NCBI GenBank assembly: GCA_031267855.1 | Contig: JAIRYH010000119.1 | Coordinates: 1 to 6,354, forward strand | Source: Prevotellaceae bacterium | GTDB taxonomy: Bacteria; Bacteroidota; Bacteroidia; Bacteroidales; UBA932 | Direction of reading: 5' to 3' | Length of the DNA: 6,354 nucleotides | Shown: one piece after another, positions 1 to 6,331 of the stretch | Numbering within the stretch: the first letter of the stretch is position 1 | Layout: every line of letters starts with the position of its first letter | The notes under the pieces: model-generated | Told to the model about the DNA's origin: nothing | The model's input: only the letters and a program-made list of their open reading frames with translations | The model's database searches: none | Translations under genes and position numbers: made by a program

Positions 1-127
<127 letters not shown>

Positions 128-180
128 TTGGAGCTGACTTGCTACTTAAGTTTTATTCGGAATTTGTTTTTCAATCTCAT

Positions 181-218
181 AATCGTCCGGTTCAATAAAA
201 GAGCCGGACGATTTTTTT
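181..218 (+). terminator. Intrinsic terminator of the 16S gene
   Basis: A 13-bp stem is formed by 181-193 and 201-213, with one G-U pair and otherwise full complementarity. It closes a 7-nt loop (AATAAAA) and is followed by a T-run at 212-218. It lies 53 nt after the mature 16S end and reads in the rRNA direction, so it very likely ends the 16S transcript. On the opposite strand the hairpin is not followed by a T-run, so it does not look like a good bidirectional terminator for the convergent prmC gene. I see no tRNA or other gene between 128 and 303. Confidence 0.93.
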
Positions 219-303
219 ATATTGATAATAGAAAAGGGTTGACGTTCGCCGGCACAACCTGGTGTTTGTGCATAGCGTTAGAAAATAAATGAAACGCACC
301 GGT

Positions 304-1161
304 TCACGGTGTTCCGTTAGCCGTTCCCCGCATCATCCGGTCTTTTCCGTTCATGTCTTTGTGCAATTCTATGTTGGTAAAGCCAGCCGCTTCAAAGAGG
401 ACTTTCATTTCTTTGCCGAGTGCCTCGTTGATTTCTACAAAGACGTTTCCGTCTTTCCGCAGGTGTTGTTGGGCAAAGCGCGCGATGGCACGATAAAAAA
501 TCAAGGGGTCGTTGTCGGGAACAAACAACGCCTGGTGCGGTTCGTATAGCAGTACGTTTTTATGCATGGATGCTTTTTCGCTTTGCCGCACATAGGGCGG
601 ATTGCTGATGATGCAGTCTGTTTTTTTGTCGAAAACAATTGCGGAAAGTACGTCACAGCAAAAGAAACGGATCGTTACATTATTTTTGAGGGCATTGCGT
701 TGCGCAACTTCCAGCGCTTCCGGCGAAAAGTCGCAGGCATATACCTCTGCCGAAGGGATGATTTTTTTCAGTGCCACAGCAATGCATCCACTGCCGGTGC
801 ACAGGTCAATGACCGTTGCATCCTTATTGATGCTGCCGGCTGCCCACATCACAAGTTCCTCCGTTTCGGGACGCGGAATCAGTACTGCGCCGGATACTTC
901 GATGGGAAAACCGCAAAACTGTGTTTCGCCGGTCAGGTACTGCAACGGCTGATGGGCAAGTAAGCCGGCAATGGCTGTTTGTATTTGTTGTATTGTTTCC
1001 GTTGAGGGTTCCGTTTCGGGAAAGGCATATAGTTGCGTGCGCGACAGTTTTCCGAAGTGCTGTAAAAGCGCATGCGACAATGCCTGAGCTTCTTTTTTTG
1101 AGTAGAGCGACCGCAACTGTCGTTGCGACTGTTCATGCAATTGGGCAACGGAGAACGACAT
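304..1161 (-). CDS. prmC: PrmC/HemK, peptide chain release factor N5-glutamine methyltransferase
   Basis: PrmC methylates the glutamine of the GGQ motif in release factors RF1 and RF2 using S-adenosylmethionine, in the cytoplasm, which speeds translation termination. The 285-residue product has the family's usual length. Visible landmarks in order are a helical N-terminal substrate-binding domain (about 1-85), the PRPETEELV motif (96-104), the SAM-binding loop DLCTGSGCIAVAL (119-131), an acidic residue after the next strand (ACD, 142-144), the catalytic NPPY (187-190) and the downstream YEPHQALF (206-213). The ATG at 1161 has no Shine-Dalgarno ahead of it. It lies 63 bp after the stop of the preceding secreted-protein gene and probably shares its transcript. 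The gene converges on the 16S gene and no clear terminator follows its TGA. It is not next to prfA here. Its base composition looks less GC-rich than its two neighbours. Confidence 0.96.
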   Translation of the reverse strand: MSFSVAQLHEQSQRQLRSLYSKKEAQALSHALLQHFGKLSRTQLYAFPETEPSTETIQQIQTAIAGLLAHQPLQYLTGETQFCGFPIEVSGAVLIPRPETEELVMWAAGSINKDATVIDLCTGSGCIAVALKKIIPSAEVYACDFSPEALEVAQRNALKNNVTIRFFCCDVLSAIVFDKKTDCIISNPPYVRQSEKASMHKNVLLYEPHQALFVPDNDPLIFYRAIARFAQQHLRKDGNVFVEINEALGKEMKVLFEAAGFTNIELHKDMNGKDRMMRGTANGTP

Positions 1162-1224
1162 GGGTGGTGGGGGGATTATGAATCGGCTGGCGGGTCGGTT
1201 AAATCCGTAAATGGTGCATTATGA

Positions 1225-3405
1225 TTAATAGCGGTAATAAATCTCGTTGTCTGCCGAGAGGATCAGGTAGTAGGACGGGCTGTTGCTTGCGGCGCTGTCG
1301 GAAGGCAGCGTCTCCTTGACGGCTATCATGTCTACGTATTCATTGCTGATTTTTGATATGTACAGCGGGTAGTAGGAGAAAGGCGCATCAAAAACCCGCA
1401 TTGCCGACTGCTTGCCGTCGGCGTCAATGACGGCGACAAAGGCATTAACTTTTTTGCCGTCGGCAGCGATTCTTTTTCCCGTTGCGCCGGCCGGTTCGCT
1501 GCAGGCGCCGTATATATATAGCCGGTCATTTGTTTTGATGATATTCGACAGGTAGCCGGTAAACGGCACTTCGGTGTTCCATTCGCCGGAGAGGTCGGCA
1601 TGCAGCTTGTAGAGTTGCAGGGCATCGCTGCTGCTTTCGCAGGGCAGGAAGGAAGCGCCTTTGAATGCCAGCAGCAATGTTTCGCTGATGTCGTCGTATA
1701 TTATTTTGCGGGGCGTTGCCGTAGCGGCAAGCTTTATGTTCTTTTTTACCGTGCCGGCGGGGTCGATCAGATATAAATAGTTTGCTGTTTCAGGCTCATT
1801 GCCGGCGGTGACGACAACGGCAAAGCCGTTGTCTGCCGCCGCCGCCAGCATGCCCCTGTTTTTTGCGGCTTTTTTATCGAGCAGTTTTAGCCATTCGATG
1901 GCGGCGTTGTCGGAGAGCAAGGCGGCAAAGGCGATGGATTCCGCCTGTTTATTGACATAGGAGCCGGTTACAAAAATCTTTTTGTTGGGCAACATGGTTT
2001 TTGCGTGAATGAAATAGCCGGAAGTCCCGGTTTTGTCGGGCATATCAGCAGCAGGGGCGGTGTAGAAGGGTTCGTTCTTATATTCCGTGCTGTCGGCCGT
2101 GCCGGTTTCGGCCGCCGCCAGCACGTTATTCTTGTAGGCGTCCAGCGCCGCATGAAGGAACAGGTCGTTTTCCGTTGCTTCGCTGTTGCGGTAGGCTTTA
2201 AAGCCATCGAAGCTTTTGTAGCGGGCGGTGAAGAATGTCCGGTATTTTTTGAGGGCTTCCGGCGTTGCCTTGTCGGCGATCAGGCGGAGGGCGGAATCTG
2301 CCGCCTGTTTCCGGGCAATCAGGTCAAAGTAGTAATCGGGCGATTTGGCAAAGCGGTACCGGGCGGTCAAGCGGTGGTCGACGATGTTGCCGGCGTGGTG
2401 GCGCAGCAGGTTGATTTTTTCTTCCTGGTATTTCAGCAGCGGCGCCACGGCCGAATTGAAGTCGTACCGGTAAATTTTGTTGATGACCGCCGGGTCGACG
2501 AGGTATTCGCCGTCCGGCGGGGCATCCGTCGTGCCGGGGCGTTGCAGGCGGGCAATGTGTTCCATGTTGGTCTGGTATATTTCGTCGACTTTCCGGTAGA
2601 GGAAGGCGACATCCGTGTGCCACACGCTGTCGAATGCATCGACCCATGATCCGAAGTCCCACAGGTTTGCTTCTTTTGCAATAAAGTTTGCGGCGGTCAG
2701 CCCGTGCAGGCGGTATTCCGCAATCGGCGACAGTGCGTAGTTGATGTGATAGTCGGCCATGGGGTAGGCTTCCAGCGATGCTTTCAGTTTTTCCAGGTAG
2801 TGCAGCGTGGCGTCAAAATTTGCCTTCAGGTCGGCGAGGTTTTTCTTCAGCGCATCGTCGGCGAGGAAGTACAGGTCGTTCAGGCGGCTGTTTTGCTCAT
2901 TGATGTTGCCGAAGGTTTCAATGCATGCATTGTACCGGCGGATGCCGCCGGTCAGGTAGTCCAGGTTCTGTTCGAACTGTTTTTTATATTCGGCGATGTC
3001 GGCCAGGCGGGTTTCCATGTCATTTTTGATGTTGTCGTATGTCCGTTCGCCGGATGCGCCCTGGTAGTAGGCGCCGTTTCGCTTTGCTTCCCTTTCGTCG
3101 AAGTAGTGCAGCGCGAGCGACAGGTAAACGGTTGCTTCGCTGATGCACTGTGCCGTGTTCTGCGACTGCAGGAACGGGTCGTACTGCCGCATCATTTTTT
3201 GGGCAATCAGTCCCATCTGGTAGTAGCCGTTGACGTTTACAAATTCTTTGGAGGTAGTTGCCGACTGGTAGTGGAACAGGGTCTGGAAGGCTTCGTAGTC
3301 TTTCATTGTTTTGACGGCTTCATAGATGTCTTTATATTTCGGCTGTGCTGCGGCGCATAAAGCGGCCGATTGAAGCAGCAGGGAGATGAGCAGGGTACGT
3401 GTCAT
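1225..3405 (-). CDS. Secreted protein of unknown function: helical N-terminal region plus probable beta-propeller
   Basis: I do not recognise this 726-residue protein. Residues 1-20 form a signal peptide with probable cleavage after CAAA before QPK. C17 does not sit in a good lipobox, so signal peptidase I processing is more likely. Residues about 21-440 are charged and helix-rich, with tyrosine-rich stretches and possible TPR-like or coiled segments (60-105, 125-215). From about 475 to the end there are roughly five strand-rich repeats (about 476-511, 527-559, 575-613, 628-672, 689-726) with D-x-x-G-like turns, suggesting a beta-propeller. There is no type IX secretion sorting domain at the C-terminus. 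The start is the ATG at 3405, 90 bp after the stop of the OmpA-family gene, with an A-rich leader and no Shine-Dalgarno. Its position suggests it works with that envelope protein, perhaps as a periplasmic partner; this is inference from context only. Confidence 0.85.
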   Translation of the reverse strand: MTRTLLISLLLQSAALCAAAQPKYKDIYEAVKTMKDYEAFQTLFHYQSATTSKEFVNVNGYYQMGLIAQKMMRQYDPFLQSQNTAQCISEATVYLSLALHYFDEREAKRNGAYYQGASGERTYDNIKNDMETRLADIAEYKKQFEQNLDYLTGGIRRYNACIETFGNINEQNSRLNDLYFLADDALKKNLADLKANFDATLHYLEKLKASLEAYPMADYHINYALSPIAEYRLHGLTAANFIAKEANLWDFGSWVDAFDSVWHTDVAFLYRKVDEIYQTNMEHIARLQRPGTTDAPPDGEYLVDPAVINKIYRYDFNSAVAPLLKYQEEKINLLRHHAGNIVDHRLTARYRFAKSPDYYFDLIARKQAADSALRLIADKATPEALKKYRTFFTARYKSFDGFKAYRNSEATENDLFLHAALDAYKNNVLAAAETGTADSTEYKNEPFYTAPAADMPDKTGTSGYFIHAKTMLPNKKIFVTGSYVNKQAESIAFAALLSDNAAIEWLKLLDKKAAKNRGMLAAAADNGFAVVVTAGNEPETANYLYLIDPAGTVKKNIKLAATATPRKIIYDDISETLLLAFKGASFLPCESSSDALQLYKLHADLSGEWNTEVPFTGYLSNIIKTNDRLYIYGACSEPAGATGKRIAADGKKVNAFVAVIDADGKQSAMRVFDAPFSYYPLYISKISNEYVDMIAVKETLPSDSAASNSPSYYLILSADNEIYYRY

Positions 3406-3407
3406 AG

Positions 3408-3419
3408 TTATTGTTTCAT
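3408..3419 (-). other. Four-codon mini-ORF just before the 726-residue gene
   Basis: Reading on the minus strand, ATGAAACAATAA (Met-Lys-Gln-stop) ends 2 nt before the ATG of the secreted-protein gene and is out of frame with it. It could act as a tiny leader peptide feeding ribosomes to the real start, or be chance in an A-rich leader. The sequence cannot separate these. Confidence 0.2.
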
Positions 3420-3477
3420 TTGTTTAAGAATTTTGCTGTCCGGGGATGCGGGGGCGCTGTGGCGGCGCCGGCTGCTG

Positions 3478-3494
3478 CCCGCAGGCCGTGCGGG
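3478..3494 (-). other. Hairpin directly after the OmpA-family stop codon
   Basis: A perfect 6-bp GC-rich stem (3478-3483 with 3489-3494) around a 5-nt loop begins one base after the TAA of the upstream gene. No T-run follows on the minus strand, so it is not a standard intrinsic terminator. In an intergenic gap of a probable operon it may protect the upstream message from 3' decay or reduce read-through. The rest of the gap (about 3430-3475) is GC-rich and could extend the folding. Confidence 0.4.
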
Positions 3495-3495
3495 T

Positions 3496-5559
3496 TTACG
3501 GTTCGGGTTCCGTTGTGTCGATGATTCTTATTTCCACGCGGCGGTTTTTGGCGCGGTTTTCGGCGGAGTCATTCGGCACGAGCGGCTGCAGTTTCCCGTA
3601 TCCCTTTGCCTGCAGGCGTTCTTTTGCGGCGTTGTTTTCCGTCAGGAACGTCACGACGGAGGCCGCGCGCTTGTTCGACAGCCGGACGTTGTGTTCGCTG
3701 GTGCCGACGTCGTCGGTATGCGCCGCGATTTCGATGCGGATGCCGGGGTTTTCGTTCATGAATTTCAGGATGCGGCTTAATTCCGCAAATGATGCCGCAT
3801 TCAGTTCCGCGGAGTTGGTTTCGAAGGTAATATTGTTGAATATCATTTTTGCCTGGACGGTCAGCGAGTCCATGATGATGTCGAGGGTTTCGGGGCGGGC
3901 GGTTTCAAAGCGCAGGGGGGCGTTGAAGTAGGTAAACCCTTTTTTCGTGACGTTTAATTCATAGGCGTCGTTGGTGCGGAGCGAGAGGACGGGGGCGCCG
4001 TCCTGTCCGTGGCCGGCGAGGGTTGCGTTGCTTTCGTCGCGGTTCAGGTTGGTTATTTCGACGGTTACCGGGAGGATGGAGCGGCCTTCGCTGTCGGTGA
4101 CGCGCAGGGTGAGCGGTTTTCGCGCGGCCTGGAGCTCGAGGCTTTTTTCGAAGTTATTATAGACAACGTCGGTGCGCAGGTCGAAGGAGGTTTCGCTGGG
4201 TTTGAAGTTTTCGCTTTCGAGGCGGATTTTGTATATGCGTCCGATGTCGAGGCGGCAGTGATATTTGCCGGTCGACAGGCGTGCGATTCGCTGTGGATCC
4301 AGCGGCTGCCGCGTCAGGGAGTCGGACACCAGCACGGTCGGCGATACCGGATAAAACAGTTCGTTGTCGTAGACATTCAGCTCGAGGTTTACATGGTCGA
4401 ACAGCGCGACGTCAAAGGTTTCCTGCCATTCGCCGCTGTTGCCGGCGAGGTCTATGTGGTGAAAGGCGTGCGAATAGCGGTCTTTGGAGAAGTCAATTTT
4501 ATAGAATGCGCCTTTCGTCAGGATAATCGAATAGCGGCCTTCGTCGGTGGCTTGAAATACCCCTTTGGTTACGGATGTTACGGCGTCCTGGACGGTGATT
4601 TGCGCCGCTACCGGCTGTCCGGAATACAGGTCCGTTACAGCGCCCGAGAGGACAAAGGTTTTTGCCGGCCTGACTTCCGGCGGCAGGGCGGCGGCGTATA
4701 TTTTCTGCGGCTGCCGTTTCGATTTTTTTGCCCTGGCGGTAAATAAAAAATAGTCTCCGGAGCTGTCCAGCATGGGCGACAGGTCGTCGCCGCCGGTGTT
4801 CGGCCCGGCGACATACACCGGGTAGAACCAGTTGTTCTCGTCGATCCGGCGGGCGGCATAGAGGTCGTACTGACTGTCGTCGGTTTTTTTCCCCTCCCCG
4901 TTTTCGCCCGCCCGCCGCGACGAGAAGAACAGCACGGTGTTGTCCGCGCAGAAGAAAGGCGTTTCCTGGCAGCCGGCATTAAACTCGCGGGGGAGGAATT
5001 TCGGCCCGACCCATTGGCCGTCCCTGTTTTTTTCGAACAGCAGCAGCTCTTTGCAGGCCTCCTCCTTTTTTCCGGAGGGCTTTGTCCGGAGCACAAACAG
5101 GGTTTTATTGTCCGATGAAACCGTCGGCGACGACAGGTCGGCGTCCATCGAAACGGGCTTGCCCAGCCGCTGCGGTGCGCCCCAGCCCTGCCGGGTTTTC
5201 CGGGAAAAGAAAACGTCGGAGTAGCCGGTTTCCATTTTGGCGTGAAAGTAAAGCGTGGTGCCGTCGTGGTTAAACGAGAATCCGCCCGCTCCCTCCATCC
5301 CCTGTGCCCGCAGGCTGTTGATAAATTCAAACGGCACGGGCTCCGTCCACGCGCCGCTGTCCCTGTGCGCTTCATAAGCCGTGGCGGCCGTGCCCGTGCC
5401 GGCCAGGAACACCAGATACTTCCCGTCGGGCGTCATCGCCGGATACCGCACCGGCTCCTGAAACGCGGGAAAAATATCCTCCCCCGCGAACTCCTGCGCG
5501 TCCAGGCCTCCCGCAACGGGCGCCAGCAGCAGGAAGAACATAAATTTTTTACAAAACAT
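3496..5559 (-). CDS. OmpA-family envelope protein with PD40 beta-propeller and carboxypeptidase-regulatory-like domains (PorE-like layout)
   Basis: This 687-residue exported protein probably anchors an envelope assembly to peptidoglycan. Residues 1-21 are a signal peptide (likely cut after GLDA, before QEF). Five PD40/WD40-type blade motifs with the S/T-x-D-G-x-x-L-x-F pattern lie near 38-53, 92-107, 142-158, 199-216 and 258-276. A carboxypeptidase-regulatory-like beta-sandwich covers about 302-390, with two more beta-rich segments at about 395-475 and 480-565. The OmpA C-terminal domain covers about 572-681. It keeps HTDD (614-617) and the N-x-R-L-S-x-x-R-A signature (624-632). D616 and R631 are 15 residues apart, as are the two diaminopimelate-binding residues of Acinetobacter OmpA. 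The propeller, regulatory domain and OmpA order matches the type IX secretion component PorE. However, the TPR region and lipoprotein cysteine expected of PorE are missing, so I give no symbol. The gene is first in the operon, with its own promoter. Confidence 0.93.
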   Translation of the reverse strand: MFCKKFMFFLLLAPVAGGLDAQEFAGEDIFPAFQEPVRYPAMTPDGKYLVFLAGTGTAATAYEAHRDSGAWTEPVPFEFINSLRAQGMEGAGGFSFNHDGTTLYFHAKMETGYSDVFFSRKTRQGWGAPQRLGKPVSMDADLSSPTVSSDNKTLFVLRTKPSGKKEEACKELLLFEKNRDGQWVGPKFLPREFNAGCQETPFFCADNTVLFFSSRRAGENGEGKKTDDSQYDLYAARRIDENNWFYPVYVAGPNTGGDDLSPMLDSSGDYFLFTARAKKSKRQPQKIYAAALPPEVRPAKTFVLSGAVTDLYSGQPVAAQITVQDAVTSVTKGVFQATDEGRYSIILTKGAFYKIDFSKDRYSHAFHHIDLAGNSGEWQETFDVALFDHVNLELNVYDNELFYPVSPTVLVSDSLTRQPLDPQRIARLSTGKYHCRLDIGRIYKIRLESENFKPSETSFDLRTDVVYNNFEKSLELQAARKPLTLRVTDSEGRSILPVTVEITNLNRDESNATLAGHGQDGAPVLSLRTNDAYELNVTKKGFTYFNAPLRFETARPETLDIIMDSLTVQAKMIFNNITFETNSAELNAASFAELSRILKFMNENPGIRIEIAAHTDDVGTSEHNVRLSNKRAASVVTFLTENNAAKERLQAKGYGKLQPLVPNDSAENRAKNRRVEIRIIDTTEPEP

Positions 5560-5587
5560 GGCAATACTTTTATGGTTTATGGCACTG

Positions 5588-5595
5588 CAAATATA
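5588..5595 (-). promoter_or_regulatory. Bacteroidota-type -7 promoter box of the OmpA-family operon
   Basis: On the minus strand this octamer reads TATATTTG, an exact fit to the Bacteroidota housekeeping -7 consensus TAnnTTTG. It lies 28 bp upstream of the ATG, so the 5' leader would be about 20 nt. No good TTTG -33 box is visible at the expected spacing. That position is at the edge of an 8-bp microsatellite. There is no Shine-Dalgarno before the ATG. Confidence 0.6.
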
Positions 5596-5611
5596 AATAT
5601 TATTTTTAATA

Positions 5612-5650
5612 CAGATTTACGGATTTACAGATTTACAGATTTACAGATTT
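5612..5650. repeat. 8-bp microsatellite, CAGATTTA x about 4.9
   Basis: Five head-to-tail copies of CAGATTTA occupy these 39 bases. The second copy is CGGATTTA and the last lacks its final base. The tract starts 16 bp upstream of the TATATTTG box of the OmpA-family gene. It therefore covers roughly the -33 to -70 region of that promoter. Copy-number change by slippage would alter the upstream promoter sequence. Confidence 0.9.
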
Positions 5651-5690
5651 GGCTGGCGCCGGCAACGCAGTTGAAAGTTGAAAGTGATAT

Positions 5691-5749
5691 GGTGATGCAA
5701 CGGCAGGGCTGAAAGCCCGCCGGTCACCAGCACAGGGCAACGCCCTGTG
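5691..5749. repeat. Pair of REP-like hairpins
   Basis: Two adjacent hairpins are visible. The first pairs 5701-5704 with 5719-5722 and 5706-5709 with 5715-5718 around a TGAAA loop, leaving one bulged A. It can be extended by an outer GGTGA/TCACC stem (5691-5695 with 5724-5728). The second is a perfect 8-bp stem (5731-5738 with 5742-5749) with an AAC loop. Neither is followed by a proper T-run. GGGCTGAAAGCCC next to AGGGCAACGCCCT is a style I associate with dispersed palindromic repeats in several phyla. I cannot name the family with certainty. Confidence 0.65.
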
Positions 5750-5779
5750 AAAAAGGTTAGCACATTAACTGCCCGTTCC

Positions 5780-5804
5780 GCGCGGCGCACCGTCCGCGCT
5801 TTTT
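5780..5804 (+). terminator. Terminator-like hairpin in repeat unit 1
   Basis: The stem GCGCGG (5780-5785) pairs with CCGCGC (5794-5799) over an 8-nt loop and is followed by TTTTT (5800-5804). This has the form of an intrinsic terminator reading on the + strand, with a short but fully GC stem. What it would terminate is unknown: no + strand gene lies upstream within the window apart from the distant 16S gene. Confidence 0.5.
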
Positions 5805-5847
5805 ATATCGCCTGCATCCCGCGCGGGGGCTGGTGATGCTGTCATTT

Positions 5848-5971
5848 CTACTAAGGTTGGTGGAGGGAAATAAGGTTTTTAAGGGCAGAGGGCAAATCGC
5901 TTACAGGATCGCCTGTCGGTGCGGCGTTCTGCGCTCTAAAAAACCTTATTTTTCAAAAGAAACCTTAGTAG
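5848..5971. repeat. 124-bp imperfect inverted repeat, copy 1
   Basis: The outer arms CTACTAAGGTT (5848-5858) and AACCTTAGTAG (5961-5971) are perfect complements. The inner arms AAATAAGGTTTTT (5868-5880) and AAAAACCTTATTT (5939-5951) are too. They are separated by a symmetric 9/9-nt internal loop and close a 58-nt apical region. As RNA or single-stranded DNA this would give a 24-bp two-part stem. It also resembles the terminal inverted repeats of a very small mobile element, but no target-site duplication is visible. Confidence 0.85.
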
Positions 5972-6090
5972 AGGAGGTAATTCCCGTAATATAAAACCTT
6001 ATTTTCCACAAGAAACCTTAGTAGAGGATGGGTGGATTCCCGTAATATGAAACCTTATTGCCTTATTCCTTTTTAAACAGGCTCCGTTCC

Positions 6091-6115
6091 GCGCGGCGCA
6101 CCGTCCGCGCTTTTT
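6091..6115 (+). terminator. Terminator-like hairpin in repeat unit 2
   Basis: This is the same hairpin and T-run as in unit 1, with an identical sequence: stem 6091-6096 with 6105-6110, T-run 6111-6115. It would lie just downstream of the inverted repeat of unit 1, so it could end a short + strand transcript carrying that structure. Confidence 0.5.
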
Positions 6116-6158
6116 ATATCGCCTGCAGCCCGCGCGGGGGGTGGTTATGCTGTTATTT

Positions 6159-6282
6159 CTACTAAGGTTGCTCCAGGGAAATAAGGTTTTTCAGGGCAGT
6201 GAGCAAACCGCTTACCGGTGCGGCCGTCGGTGCGTCGTTCTGCGCTCTAAAAAACCTTATTTTCCAAAAGAAACCTTAGTAG
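6159..6282. repeat. 124-bp imperfect inverted repeat, copy 2
   Basis: This has the same geometry as copy 1: outer arms 6159-6169 and 6272-6282, inner arms 6179-6191 and 6250-6262, 9/9-nt internal loop and 58-nt apical region. All 48 arm bases are identical to copy 1, while the left spacer and the apical region carry most of the differences. Confidence 0.85.
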
Positions 6283-6331
6283 AATTCCCGTAATATAAAA
6301 CCTTATTACCTTATTCCTTTTTAAACAGGCT

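Larger units (their letters stand above)
5773..6083. repeat. Tandem long repeat, unit 1 (311 bp)
   Basis: This is the first complete unit of a non-coding tandem array. Its first 199 bases (5773-5971) align without gaps to 6084-6282, with 18 differences by my hand count (about 91% identity). It contains a GC-rich hairpin plus T-run (5780-5804), a second CCGCGCGG palindrome (5819-5826), a 124-bp imperfect inverted repeat (5848-5971) and a tail rich in CCTTATT. It is 63 bp longer than unit 2, mainly because the right arm of the inverted repeat is duplicated (about 5993-6024). No convincing ORF is present. Confidence 0.9.
6084..6331. repeat. Tandem long repeat, unit 2 (248 bp)
   Basis: This is the second complete unit of the array. 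It carries the same order of parts as unit 1: hairpin plus T-run (6091-6115), CCGCGCGG (6130-6137), 124-bp inverted repeat (6159-6282) and a tail with ATTCCCGTAATAT and repeated CCTTATT. It lacks the duplicated right arm. The junction into the next unit (TTTTTAAACAGGCTCCGTTC) is the same as the unit 1/unit 2 junction. Confidence 0.9.

Noticed and set aside
128..303. A possible ITS with tRNA-Ile/tRNA-Ala after the 16S gene
   Set aside because: No cloverleaf, no T-loop GTTCRA context and no CCA-ending acceptor pattern is visible. The stretch is AT-rich apart from the terminator and ends at the convergent prmC stop.
219..303. Intrinsic terminator for prmC on the minus strand
   Set aside because: A short CACAA/TTGTG stem can be drawn, but it is weak and not followed by T residues. 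The 16S terminator hairpin also lacks a T-run on this strand.
2005..3360. Long open frames on the + strand opposite the 726-residue gene (2005-2649 and 2704-3360)
   Set aside because: They are antisense shadows. The minus-strand frame has a signal peptide and ordinary protein composition, while the + frames are low-complexity V/F/G-rich sequence without domains.
4009..4746. A 245-codon open frame on the + strand opposite the OmpA-family gene
   Set aside because: The minus strand here encodes clear regulatory-like beta domains, continuous with the propeller and OmpA domain. The + product shows no recognisable motif and is a shadow.
5903..5916. Inner hairpin ACAGG-ATCG-CCTGT in the apical loop of the inverted repeat
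   Set aside because: The matching positions in unit 2 (6214-6227) have mismatches at two of five pairs, so this small stem is not conserved and may be chance.
5848..5971. A recent MITE insertion with terminal inverted repeats
   Set aside because: No target-site duplication flanks either 124-bp copy. The similarity extends well beyond the inverted repeat on both sides, so copying happened as a larger tandem unit. An ancient MITE origin remains possible.
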